From Mucilaginibacter sabulilitoris (GTDB lineage: Bacteria > Bacteroidota > Bacteroidia > Sphingobacteriales > Sphingobacteriaceae): a stretch of 64,000 nt of DNA. Below, one piece after another: positions 1 to 7,889 of this stretch (within the stretch, counting starts at the first letter, position 1; each line of letters starts with the position of its first letter). The notes below the pieces were generated by a model that saw nothing but the letters and a program-made list of their open reading frames with translations, made no database searches and was not told the origin of the DNA. The stretch is from positions 4,588,001 to 4,652,000 of the forward strand of contig NZ_CP139558.1 of assembly GCF_034262375.1 (NCBI RefSeq), given 5' to 3'. The position numbers were made by a program, and so were the translations under genes.

Positions 1-852
1 CCATTCGGTATTACCCAATGGCGAAAAAAATTCATGACCAGCAATTTCATTTACCATAGTGCGCTTATGCAATAGTTTGTTTTTGCCGTTTTTTATATTA
101 ATATTCCATATACGATCTACCTTTTCCCATGGGCCCTCATGACAGTACGACAAGTTATCGGGATCTGTAGGGGAAAAAAGCAGGTGATTAGTCCACTCGT
201 TTTCCTGGTGTATTTGTTTTAATGTTTTGTGTTTAACATCGAGCACATACAGCGTATGCTGTATATGCGCATCATATATACGATTAAAGAAATCATGCTT
301 TTCAGGATATTTTGCCAATATTTCACGTTCCTGTTCGCCGGTAGCCTTAACACAGGCCATATAAGCTCCATCCGCATTTACGGTTCCAACGCGCCCCTTA
401 AAGTCTGGATCAAAAGCGTAAATAAATCTGGTTTTGTGGGTGTTAACATTTACCGCAAATATGCTGTCGCCGCTTTGGTAAAATGCCTCACGGGTTTTGG
501 CGCAAACCATTTCACCTGATACCTTTGTACGGTCGGTTAACTGCTTTATTTTCTGTGTTTTTAGATTAACCGTAAATAGTTGCATTCCTTTATCTGTTTT
601 GCCGTAAAATACCATCAGATCGCCCTCGTTCTTTTTCTGAGGAACAAAAGGTGTATTATTGAAATAGAAACTGCCATTGTCATTTTCGCGATTTACCAGG
701 CGAATCACCCTATGACCAGTTTCATTGTCAATCCACTGAGCAGGCATGGGTTTAGTACCGCCAGTCTCTATTGTTTCCTGGGCCTTTGCATTAAACAGGC
801 CTGCCTGTAAAAGAGCGAGCGCCAATACGGCCAGTTTTTTGTTCATTATCAT
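1..852 (-). CDS. Oligogalacturonate lyase-like protein (PL22 family), partial
   Basis: The gene runs off the left edge, leaving the N-terminal 284 codons. A signal peptide (MNKKLAVLALALLQAG, cleavage near AKAQ) implies export. The visible part reads as a beta-propeller, with WTNHLLFSPTDPDNLSYCHE and then GPWEKVDRIWNI and GHEFFSPLG, which match the metal-binding His motifs of PL22 oligogalacturonide lyases. These enzymes cleave unsaturated or saturated digalacturonate by beta-elimination in pectin breakdown. The start is ATG at 852 or, in the same frame, at 846, directly before the lysine-rich signal. It lies 41 bp downstream of the CE12 esterase on the same strand, so co-transcription is likely. 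The missing C-terminus prevents a check of all ligands. Confidence 0.8.
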   Translation of the reverse strand, partial: MIMNKKLAVLALALLQAGLFNAKAQETIETGGTKPMPAQWIDNETGHRVIRLVNRENDNGSFYFNNTPFVPQKKNEGDLMVFYGKTDKGMQLFTVNLKTQKIKQLTDRTKVSGEMVCAKTREAFYQSGDSIFAVNVNTHKTRFIYAFDPDFKGRVGTVNADGAYMACVKATGEQEREILAKYPEKHDFFNRIYDAHIQHTLYVLDVKHKTLKQIHQENEWTNHLLFSPTDPDNLSYCHEGPWEKVDRIWNINIKNGKNKLLHKRTMVNEIAGHEFFSPLGNTEW

Positions 853-864
853 TTTATTAAGGTA

Positions 865-876
865 TTAATTGGTTGT
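865..876. promoter_or_regulatory. Putative GntR operator copy (upstream of PL22-like gene)
   Basis: TTAATTGGTTGT matches 10 of 12 positions of the near-palindrome ATAAYTGGTTAT seen before the other pectin/rhamnose genes. It sits 13 bp before the upstream ATG. The region is AT-rich, so this copy alone is weak. Confidence 0.25.
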
Positions 877-893
877 GGTTGTATTTATATCAA

Positions 894-2240
894 TTAGTTT
901 CCATCGGGTTTAATTGTGCTGTTTTTGGGGCTGGCGGGTAAGCTAAATTTTTCAGGCGAATCCGGATGCGATGGATCAAAAGGCGGCCCATCAATAATAT
1001 AGTGCGCAATACCCAAATGATTACTTTTAATGCCTTCTATAACGCATTTTGCAAGTTCATAGGCCCCATAAGTATTAAAGTGCGTATTGTCAGCCAGATC
1101 CTTTGGCTGGTTTGGAAAAGAGTTTGCCGGATACCAAACAAAAGCTTTTTTGGAACCCTCATTACCCAATGCCTCATAAAACTTAGCAGTCATCGCGTTA
1201 AGGTCTATGAGAGGCACACTTAATTCTGTCGCAACTTTTCTTGCAGCATCCGGGTAATCGCCGAGGGTGTTTACTACTTTGTCACTGTCGTTAAAAGCGC
1301 GGCGACTGGTAGAGGTTACAATTACGGGAATAGCTTTTTTCTCCCGTGTTTTATTTACAAACAGCTTAAAACGATCTGTGTATGATTTATAAGCGCCATC
1401 CTCCGGCCCTTTTTCTTTCTGATCATTATGCCCGAACTCTATAAAAAGATAATCGCCCGGCCCAATTATACTGAGTACTTTATCTAAACGATGGCTACTT
1501 AAAAAACTGCCAAGACTCAGTCCTGATTCGGCATGATCGGCAATAGCTACGCCCGGTTTGAAAAAGCGGGTGATCATTTGTCCCCATGAACACCAGGGCT
1601 CATCATCCTGATCAACTACAGTTGAATTTCCGGCGAGGTAAACGGTCACCTGATTATCTACTTTTTCTATCTCCAAGGCATCAACACAAGGTTTTGAGCC
1701 ATTAAATTCAAGACTCAACTTATCATCCCAATCGTACTTTCCTAATTCCCGGGGTTTAAGTGACACTTTGCCGCCCGTACTGATAGAAGGCTTACGAATG
1801 TTTACAATAAAGCTCAGTTTTTTTACTTCATTTTTGGTTTTTATCTTTTCCAGCATTAATCTCCGTGATTCGGCCCGTACAGTGATATTACCGATACCAT
1901 TAATGTCTCCAACCGTTAGCGTAACTTTATAATTACCCTCCGGCACATTTACTGAAAAATAAAAAGGCTTATTGCTGGTCACATACTCACCTGTAATTTT
2001 TTTTCTGTCGTCGCGGGTTACCGCTATTACTTTAGCGCCAAAATCAAACCCATAACCTTTAGCATCATTAAAAACATCATTGGGACCGGCTTTTTTATAA
2101 CCGGGTGCAGCTTTTTTACTGCCAAAATCAAACTTAAAACTGGTTTTCTCTTCCTGCGCAAAAAGTGATATCGGCGAAACAAACCACAATAAGATACAAA
2201 AAAAGCACAGCAAGATCTTGTAAGGCAGCTTGATCATCAC
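894..2240 (-). CDS. Rhamnogalacturonan acetylesterase, SGNH hydrolase (CE12-like)
   Basis: Removes acetyl groups from the rhamnogalacturonan backbone so that lyases can act. The 448-aa protein has a signal peptide (residues 1-29, ending SLFAQ), an N-terminal beta-sandwich of about 40-195 (FKFDFGSKKAAPGY, as in Bacteroidota CE12 proteins), and an SGNH domain of about 198-430. Visible catalytic blocks are YLAGNSTV (nucleophile Ser206), FGHNDQKEKG (block III, Asn272) and DNTHFNTYG (block V, Asp384/His387). All expected residues are present. ATG at 2240 is followed at once by a second ATG, so the exact start is uncertain by one codon. It shares direction with the PL22-like gene and the mutarotase, giving a pectin side-chain module. 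Substrate is inferred from family and context. Confidence 0.88.
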   Translation of the reverse strand: MMIKLPYKILLCFFCILLWFVSPISLFAQEEKTSFKFDFGSKKAAPGYKKAGPNDVFNDAKGYGFDFGAKVIAVTRDDRKKITGEYVTSNKPFYFSVNVPEGNYKVTLTVGDINGIGNITVRAESRRLMLEKIKTKNEVKKLSFIVNIRKPSISTGGKVSLKPRELGKYDWDDKLSLEFNGSKPCVDALEIEKVDNQVTVYLAGNSTVVDQDDEPWCSWGQMITRFFKPGVAIADHAESGLSLGSFLSSHRLDKVLSIIGPGDYLFIEFGHNDQKEKGPEDGAYKSYTDRFKLFVNKTREKKAIPVIVTSTSRRAFNDSDKVVNTLGDYPDAARKVATELSVPLIDLNAMTAKFYEALGNEGSKKAFVWYPANSFPNQPKDLADNTHFNTYGAYELAKCVIEGIKSNHLGIAHYIIDGPPFDPSHPDSPEKFSLPASPKNSTIKPDGN

Positions 2241-2250
2241 ATATAATAGT

Positions 2251-2262
2251 TTATTTGGTTAT
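2251..2262. promoter_or_regulatory. Putative GntR operator copy (upstream of CE12 esterase)
   Basis: TTATTTGGTTAT matches 10 of 12 positions of the ATAAYTGGTTAT element and lies 11-22 bp before the esterase start, a sensible operator position. Confidence 0.3.
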
Positions 2263-2397
2263 TGGCCAGCCAATATGTACCGAGGTTTATAATAGATAAA
2301 GTTATATGATACTAATCCAAACAGCGTCCTGCACTATCCTGATTAAGAACAATTCTATTGTAACAAATTCATCACTTTAAGATGTTTTAACAATATT

Positions 2398-2553
2398 TCA
2401 GTTTACAGGTGTGGTGTCGACAATGTTTAGACCATCCGATAAACGGATATGGTTATTGTCGGGCATCAGGTTAGCATTTGGAACAACTATAGCACCCGAT
2501 GAGCCTGATTTAATTTATAATCCGGCGACAACCGTACAGTTCAACTCTGCCAT
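2398..2553 (-). pseudogene. Decayed coding remnant between esterase and mutarotase
   Basis: Reading the minus strand, one frame gives MAELNCTVVAGL, a TAA stop, and then about 38 further coding-looking residues including GAIVVPNANLMPDNNHIRLS, ending in TGA at 2398-2400. The second part looks like the C-terminus of a protein, but I do not recognise the family. It follows the mutarotase stop by 16 bp on the same strand, so it may be what is left of another pectin-locus gene. Confidence 0.3.
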
Positions 2554-2569
2554 ACAAGTCGTTATTCAT

Positions 2570-2884
2570 TTATGGCAAGTAGAAAACCTCTTTCAATGGG
2601 GCGCTTACCGGCGAATTATCCGGATTGCTTTCCATAATATCGCTCATGTATGCCCACCATTTTTGCATAATTGTATTTGCCGGCAGTGCATCCATCTTTG
2701 CCCGATCAGCCACATTTAAAACTCCAATGAGCGTATTGGTTTCTTCATCTAAAAATATCGAATAGTTGGTGATACCCGCCCCCTTCAACAAAGCCGACAA
2801 TTCGGGCCATATCTCAGCATGCCGTTTTTTATACTCCTGCTCAAAGCCGGCAAAGAGCTTCATTTTAAATGCAACCCGCTCCAT
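2570..2884 (-). CDS. rhaM: L-rhamnose mutarotase
   Basis: Interconverts alpha- and beta-L-rhamnose, feeding the rhamnose released from rhamnogalacturonan into isomerisation. The protein is 104 aa, the usual length of the family, with no signal peptide, so it is cytoplasmic. The family's active-site Tyr18 and His22 fall exactly at those positions (EQEYKKRHAEIWPEL), and the tryptophan-rich MQKWWAYM segment near residue 75 matches the conserved sugar-binding region. It is the only cytoplasmic sugar enzyme here, and no rhaA/rhaB homolog is in the window. The start is ATG at 2884; a putative operator lies 28 bp upstream. The divergent GntR gene starts about 210 bp away and is a plausible regulator. 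Confidence 0.92.
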   Translation of the reverse strand: MERVAFKMKLFAGFEQEYKKRHAEIWPELSALLKGAGITNYSIFLDEETNTLIGVLNVADRAKMDALPANTIMQKWWAYMSDIMESNPDNSPVSAPLKEVFYLP

Positions 2885-2911
2885 AATAAATGTATAGAAG
2901 AATTATTTAAG

Positions 2912-2923
2912 ATAATTGGTTAT
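2912..2923. promoter_or_regulatory. Putative GntR operator (rhaM / GntR intergenic)
   Basis: ATAATTGGTTAT differs at one position from ATAACTGGTTAT found before the second GntR gene. Its arms (ATAA and TTAT) are inverted, as expected for a dimeric repressor site. It lies in the divergent rhaM/GntR intergenic region. Confidence 0.4.
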
Positions 2924-3095
2924 AAGTAAATTTCAAGATAAACGATTATTGGTGTTTAATGAAAATTCTTATTTTGCTAAAATAACATTGCTTTAATCAT
3001 ATAACCATCCTGTAGTGTCATGCTTGCTTATAAAATGTTCTAAATTTAATTACTTTTAATTTTTTGCCATTTATCTGCAGTCAATTTTAATAGTT

Positions 3096-4127
3096 ATGAA
3101 GTCTTCACGGTTCTTGGAATATATTTATATTGATTATTATTCGTCTACTCCTAAATATGTGCAATTAGCTAATTCAATTATCAAAAGTGTACGTGAAGGA
3201 AAGTTAATCATTAATGAAACATTACCCTCTATTAATGAGTTAAACTGTAACTTCGAAATATCTCGTGATACCGCCGAAAAAGCTTATAAGCACCTTAAAT
3301 CAATTGGTTTACTTGGCTCCGTGCCAGGTAAGGGGTATTACATTAAAAATACCGAGGCCGGGCAACAATTTAAGGTTTTTTTAATATTTAATAAGTTAAG
3401 TACCCATAAAAAATTGGTTTACGACGCCATTGTTGATGGTCTTGGGCATGAAGCTGCCATTGATTTTTACATATATAATAATGATTTTGAATTTTTTAAG
3501 AAACTGATTCAAAATAACAGCAACGACTATACCCACTACGTGATTTTACCTCACTTTATGGACGGTGGCGAAAACGTTCACGACATCATTAATACCCTGC
3601 CAAAAGAGAGACTTATAATACTTGATAAGCTGGTGCCGGGAATAAAAGGCGATTTTGCCGCGGTATATGAGAATTTTGAAAAAGATATTTTCCAGGCCCT
3701 GGAAGAGGCGTTACCGCAGTTAAGGAAATACCATACCTTAAAGATCATATTCCCGGAATACACGTATTTTCCAGGCGAAATTCTGAAAGGCTTTTTCAGT
3801 TTCTGTATTCAATACGCGTTTACTTACAAGGTAGTTCATGATATACAAGGAGAACCGATAAATGAGGGTGATGTGTTTATTAACCTGATGGAAAACGATC
3901 TTGTGGTTTTGATTGAGCGTATCCTGGCTACGGAATTAAAGATAGGTAAAGATGTCGGTGTAATATCATACAACGAAACCCCGTTAAAAAAAATCATTCT
4001 GAATGGTTTAACCACCATATCAACAGATTTTGAAAAGATGGGCAAAATGACGTCAGATATTATTAAAAATGGCTCTACAGGTCGCTATGAGGTACCATTT
4101 TATCTTACACTCAGATCATCTTTATAG
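3096..4127 (+). CDS. GntR-family transcriptional regulator with periplasmic-binding-protein-like effector domain
   Basis: 343 aa. Residues about 15-85 form a GntR winged helix: YVQLANSIIKSVREGKL, then LPSINELNCNFEISRDTAEKAY, ending in the wing GSVPGKGYYI. From about 90 onward a LacI/PBP1-type sugar-sensing domain follows (KVFLIFNKLSTHKKLVYDAI at its start, DVGVISYNETPLKK and ISTDFEKMGKMTSDII near the end). This architecture in Bacteroidota often controls sugar-utilisation genes. It is divergent from rhaM, so L-rhamnose or a pectin oligomer is the likely effector (inference). Its 3' end overlaps the convergent paralog by 6 bp. The start is ATG at 3096. Confidence 0.85.
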   Translation: MKSSRFLEYIYIDYYSSTPKYVQLANSIIKSVREGKLIINETLPSINELNCNFEISRDTAEKAYKHLKSIGLLGSVPGKGYYIKNTEAGQQFKVFLIFNKLSTHKKLVYDAIVDGLGHEAAIDFYIYNNDFEFFKKLIQNNSNDYTHYVILPHFMDGGENVHDIINTLPKERLIILDKLVPGIKGDFAAVYENFEKDIFQALEEALPQLRKYHTLKIIFPEYTYFPGEILKGFFSFCIQYAFTYKVVHDIQGEPINEGDVFINLMENDLVVLIERILATELKIGKDVGVISYNETPLKKIILNGLTTISTDFEKMGKMTSDIIKNGSTGRYEVPFYLTLRSSL

Positions 4128-5129
4128 TGATTTTCTGATAATTATTTTAAAGGCATTTTTAATAACAGCCGCTTCATTTTGCAACATTAACTCGGCTGTT
4201 TTTCTGCCCATTTCTTCAAAGTCGGTTGTAATAACGGTAATGTCCAATAGCTCTTTAAACACGGTTTCATTAAAAGATATAATTCCGATATCTTTCCCTA
4301 TTTCATAACCACTTATTCTTGCACCTTTAATCAAATCGGCCAGGTCATTTTCGGTAAGTACAATATAAACAGTACCTCTTTTCAACTCATCAACTTTAAA
4401 TGCGGTTATTACTTCAAACTTCTTATTGTTCTCTTCACAAAACTGCATTACCCCATCCTTAATCTCAGGTGGATGATGGCGATCTAACGGATATATGATA
4501 ATTAATTTTTCATACTTGGCAATCAAATCAGTAACTACATTTAACGCGCCGTAAATATCGTTCCTGAAATCCTGAAACACGGCTGCCTGTTTGGATAATT
4601 TGGGTAAATCTTTATCCAGCAATATCAGCTGGTCACTGGGAATTTTCTTTAAAATAGCTAAATATTCCTGTTCATTGCTGTAATCAAAAAAATGTGGCAT
4701 GATCACATAATAATGGTAACTTCCTAAATTGGCGTCAACACTTTCTTCAAGCAAAGCGGGATTATAATGGTGAATATGAAGATCTACTTTGGCTTTATCT
4801 CCCAAAGTGCGCACAATGGTATCATAAACCGTTTTTTTATAAGAGCTCAATTTATTGAATAACAAAAGCACCTTGATCCTCACATCGGGCTTGCCTATTA
4901 CAAAATATCCCTTACCAGAAACCGAACGGATATAACCTTCTCGTTTAAGTATCATATAGGCTTTTTCAATGGTGTCCCTTGCCACGCCATGCTGTTTGCT
5001 ATAGGTATTTATTGATAGCAGCTTTTCATTTTTTCGGTAAATACCCTTGTCTATATTCTTACTAATAGCTGCGGCAATTTGCTGTACCAGGGATTTCATC
5101 CCATAGTTAGCCCTTTGTTTTGTTCGCAT
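4122..5129 (-). CDS. GntR-family transcriptional regulator, paralog of the convergent gene
   Basis: 335 aa with the same two-part layout as the convergent gene: an N-terminal winged helix (VQQIAAAISKNIDKGIYRKN, then ARDTIEKAYMILKREGYIRS) and a PBP1-like sensing domain. The two share long stretches, for example FNKLSSYKKTVYDTIV and IGIISFNETVFKELL/ITTDFEEMG, so they arose by duplication. The genes meet tail to tail with a 6-bp overlap. An ATAACTGGTTAT palindrome lies 57-68 bp before the start and could mediate autoregulation. Two sensors may split the pectin locus and the large downstream operon between them, but nothing in sequence assigns the targets. Confidence 0.85.
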   Translation of the reverse strand: MRTKQRANYGMKSLVQQIAAAISKNIDKGIYRKNEKLLSINTYSKQHGVARDTIEKAYMILKREGYIRSVSGKGYFVIGKPDVRIKVLLLFNKLSSYKKTVYDTIVRTLGDKAKVDLHIHHYNPALLEESVDANLGSYHYYVIMPHFFDYSNEQEYLAILKKIPSDQLILLDKDLPKLSKQAAVFQDFRNDIYGALNVVTDLIAKYEKLIIIYPLDRHHPPEIKDGVMQFCEENNKKFEVITAFKVDELKRGTVYIVLTENDLADLIKGARISGYEIGKDIGIISFNETVFKELLDITVITTDFEEMGRKTAELMLQNEAAVIKNAFKIIIRKSL

Positions 5130-5573
5130 TCTGGTTTATTTATTATTGGTTTACAACAGCCGTTTAAACAATTCTTAAATTCTTCATAACTGGTTATAAA
5201 GCAATGAAAATATATAAAACATGTTATTAAACTAAATTATTGGGATTTATGAAACGATGCCGGAATTTCTCTTATCAGATGCTTAAGGCTGCTTCACATC
5301 CGTAAATTTATAATAACTTTTTAAATGAAGCACTAACGTTTTGTGATCCCGGTATATCAATGGGCTACCGCCCGCCAAAATTTTGATGGTATTGGACCTT
5401 TCCCAAACTCTTTTCCGGCTTTTTTTGGAACAAACAAGAAAGCTGTTCCGCAACCCTTTGATCATCTTAATTTACTGGTTGCTGTTGGTTATTTAAATTG
5501 CTTCAACACAATCAAGTAATCTAAAGCGTACTGAACGGGGTGGTCAACGGTATCGGAATATTCAGTTTAATTT
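5130..5573. other. Intergenic region between GntR gene and surface-protein operon
   Basis: About 440 bp without a convincing gene. A 60-codon minus-strand reading frame at 5283-5465 has no start context, signal or recognisable family and is not called. The part next to the GntR gene holds the ATAACTGGTTAT palindrome. No clear terminator hairpin was seen for the long operon that ends at 5574. Confidence 0.5.
5186..5197. promoter_or_regulatory. Putative GntR operator (upstream of second GntR gene)
   Basis: ATAACTGGTTAT is a perfect inverted repeat of ATAAC around a TG centre. It is the best-formed member of the family of sites near 868, 2256, 2917 and 23990. Confidence 0.4.
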
Positions 5574-6386
5574 TCATGGTTGTTTTTTATTGACAGTCCA
5601 CTCTGCCATTTGAAGATCACGGCTACCGTTGTTTACCTTGATGCTTATCCTGTAAAATGTATACGCCACATTGTTGTTAAAGTGGTATATAATTCGTTGA
5701 AAACGGTTTGCAAAAACCTCATTGTTTTTGGTGTGCAGGTTTATCCAGCGTATACCATCTTCTGAGCCCTGGAGCACCCAGCCTTTAGGATCACGGTCGG
5801 GCGAGTCATTTGCCGATGTCATGGTGTAAGCCCCAGCTACTACAGGCGTTTTAAGCTCAAACTTCATAACCAGATCGCCGGAGAAACCCGACTGGAAAAA
5901 CTTGGTATTAGGATCGCCGTCAACAACTTTTAATGACCCTTCATTAGAAGTAGGTCCCCCGCCGTTGTCGCGCGATACGGTAAGCGTGCCACCTATTGTA
6001 GCAAAATAACTTTCACCCACCTTGGTACGGTCGAAATTAGGATCGGCCACGTTCAATATGATCTCCCTGGCTGCCGAGTACCCCTGCGAATTCCTGGCGG
6101 TTAATGTTACGTGATACAAGCCGTCAAAAGCATACCTGTGTTTCGGTGCTTTTTCTGCCGATGTACTATCGTCCCCAAACTGCCACAATATATCTGAGTA
6201 ATTGGTTGACGTGCTGGCGAACTGATAACTTAAAAAATCAACACTATCTGTTCGTGCAACAGTGAAGCCGGCGGTTGGTTTAGGTGCATCCGGTTCAGGT
6301 TTTGGCGCCGGTTTATCTTTTTTACATCCGGCAAACAGCATTGCTGCTATTGAAAATACAGTTATAATACTGAATGTTTTTTTCAT
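5574..6386 (-). CDS. Surface lipoprotein with PKD and F5/8 type C-like domains
   Basis: The start is set at the ATG at 6386 because MKKTFSIITVFSIAAMLFAGC is a complete lipoprotein signal; an upstream in-frame ATG at 6416 would bury it. After a proline-rich linker comes a PKD domain (about residues 35-115, with the typical WQFGDDSTSAEKAPKHRY and YHVTLTARNSQG), then a discoidin/F5/8C-like domain (about 125-270) ending YRISIKVNNGSRDLQMAEWT. That domain is clearly homologous to the C-terminus of the fasciclin lipoprotein at 17858-18967. Both domain types bind glycans or proteins and neither is catalytic. It is the last gene of the operon, 37 bp after the PA14 lipoprotein. A glycan-binding accessory role is inferred. 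Confidence 0.8.
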   Translation of the reverse strand: MKKTFSIITVFSIAAMLFAGCKKDKPAPKPEPDAPKPTAGFTVARTDSVDFLSYQFASTSTNYSDILWQFGDDSTSAEKAPKHRYAFDGLYHVTLTARNSQGYSAAREIILNVADPNFDRTKVGESYFATIGGTLTVSRDNGGGPTSNEGSLKVVDGDPNTKFFQSGFSGDLVMKFELKTPVVAGAYTMTSANDSPDRDPKGWVLQGSEDGIRWINLHTKNNEVFANRFQRIIYHFNNNVAYTFYRISIKVNNGSRDLQMAEWTVNKKQP

Positions 6387-6423
6387 GTCCTTAATTTTAT
6401 ATTTAAGAGTTAGCATAGCTGGT

Positions 6424-7863
6424 TTACGGAGCCGGATATAACTGGCTTTGCGGCACTATCCTTCTGCCGTTGATTCCGGCCGATGGCACTTCAAAAGTTA
6501 AACGCGCACGTTGCCCGCCTACATTTTCACGATGATTGGCTTCAATTTTATAGCGTTTTCCGCGCTCTAAGAATATTTTGGCAGTACGGCTGTCTTTATC
6601 CCACTCGGTGGTGAAATCATTAATAATGGCTTTGCCGTCTATATACAATCTTGATCCATCGTCCCACTCATTCTGCCAAAACACATATTCACCCCGTACA
6701 GGCGCGAGGAATTCGCCCGTCCACCGGGTCGAAAAATTATCATGGCTGATGCTTGGTACGGCGGTCTGCCAAACCCCATCATTAGGCCAATCAATAGTAG
6801 GTTCTATCTGTACCAGATCGGGCTTTCTACCGTCAAAATCAAGCAGTTGGTTGTTTGAAAAGTATTCGGCCTTTAAGCCGGTGCCATTGCCGGTTATGTA
6901 GGAGTTATTATCGAGATTTACCTCTGGCTGCACCAAAACAATCAGTTTACTATTTGTTGGGTGCAAAATATGCTTTGTAGGGCTCGCCAGGCTCACCACA
7001 AAGCCAAAGCGTTTATTGGCCGTTATGTTTGCGTCAAAAATGGGCCAGCCTATTAATAAACGTATCTGCGCGGTAGCCGCATTGGAGTTCACCCTGATCA
7101 ATGTGTCAATCGTAAACTGATCTGGTTTAAGAGCGACGGTATTAGCAGGCAGCACCTTGCTGTTCACCAGCGTGGCGATAGTGTCCATATTTAACCTCAC
7201 TTTAACATTAAACGCACCAGCCGGTACGCCCGCCAGGTTTATGATTAGTGGTATGGTAATACCCGCAGGCGATGTGGTATAGTTTTTCTGATAATCGACA
7301 TTCATGATGCCACCGCCATTTAAAAGCGACAGATAATGAATATTGCTTTCCTTAACAACGGATTTGGTATCAAGTACGACCAGAATATTAGATTTTGCAC
7401 CTATGACCTGGTTACCCTTACCCGGATCAGTAAGCTTAAATGCAAAAGCTACATTTTTCCCATAATTAGCCTCTATAGCCGTTAGCCTGATGGTAGCAAC
7501 CGATGTTGCTGTATCGGCCCCGAACAACACATTAATTACGCTTGAATAATCAATTGCCCCTGCCGGTAATACTATCGTATTTTTCAGGGTGCCGTTGGCA
7601 ATAAGCTTATTTACGGTATCATTGTTAAGCGTTATGCCCACCTGGAAAGCTTTAGTTGCCGGACCGGACAATGATATTTTAAATGGTACTTTAACTGTTT
7701 CATTATTAGCAGTTATATCACCGGTGTCGGTACCTGCGCCGGAAATGTCCCTGTCTGTGTTTTTTATTAAGCTCAGGTCATTAAAATCATTTTGCCTGCA
7801 GGCTCCTGCTATCAGGATAAACAATCCGATAAGCAAACCGTACCTATATTTTTTCATCATCAA
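6424..7863 (-). CDS. DUF1735-type lipoprotein with C-terminal PA14 domain
   Basis: 479 aa with lipobox signal (MMMKKYRYGLLIGLFILIAGAC). Two Ig-like DUF1735 (BT_3987-type) repeats occupy about 50-170 and 180-315; each carries the pattern of a partial sequence with LNNDTVNKL or LNMDTIATL and VLPAGAIDYS or VLPANTVALK. The C-terminal PA14 domain (about 330-470) begins TGLKAEYFSNNQLLDF and contains FSTRWTGEFLAPVRGEYVFW and DDGSRLYIDGK, matching its carbohydrate-binding core. DUF1735 proteins usually sit beside SusC/SusD as surface glycan-binding partners. Translation starts at one of three consecutive ATGs. No catalytic motif is present. Confidence 0.82.
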   Translation of the reverse strand: MMMKKYRYGLLIGLFILIAGACRQNDFNDLSLIKNTDRDISGAGTDTGDITANNETVKVPFKISLSGPATKAFQVGITLNNDTVNKLIANGTLKNTIVLPAGAIDYSSVINVLFGADTATSVATIRLTAIEANYGKNVAFAFKLTDPGKGNQVIGAKSNILVVLDTKSVVKESNIHYLSLLNGGGIMNVDYQKNYTTSPAGITIPLIINLAGVPAGAFNVKVRLNMDTIATLVNSKVLPANTVALKPDQFTIDTLIRVNSNAATAQIRLLIGWPIFDANITANKRFGFVVSLASPTKHILHPTNSKLIVLVQPEVNLDNNSYITGNGTGLKAEYFSNNQLLDFDGRKPDLVQIEPTIDWPNDGVWQTAVPSISHDNFSTRWTGEFLAPVRGEYVFWQNEWDDGSRLYIDGKAIINDFTTEWDKDSRTAKIFLERGKRYKIEANHRENVGGQRARLTFEVPSAGINGRRIVPQSQLYPAP

Positions 7864-7889
7864 ATAATTTAGTTTATCATGGTTAATTT

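Noticed and set aside
2411..2719. 102-codon plus-strand frame across the rhaM end
   Set aside because: Mostly antisense to rhaM and to the coding remnant; protein has no family character.
5283..5465. 60-codon minus-strand reading frame before the long operon
   Set aside because: No signal, recognisable family or start context; the composition looks like chance, and the neighbouring region has regulatory-type sequence.
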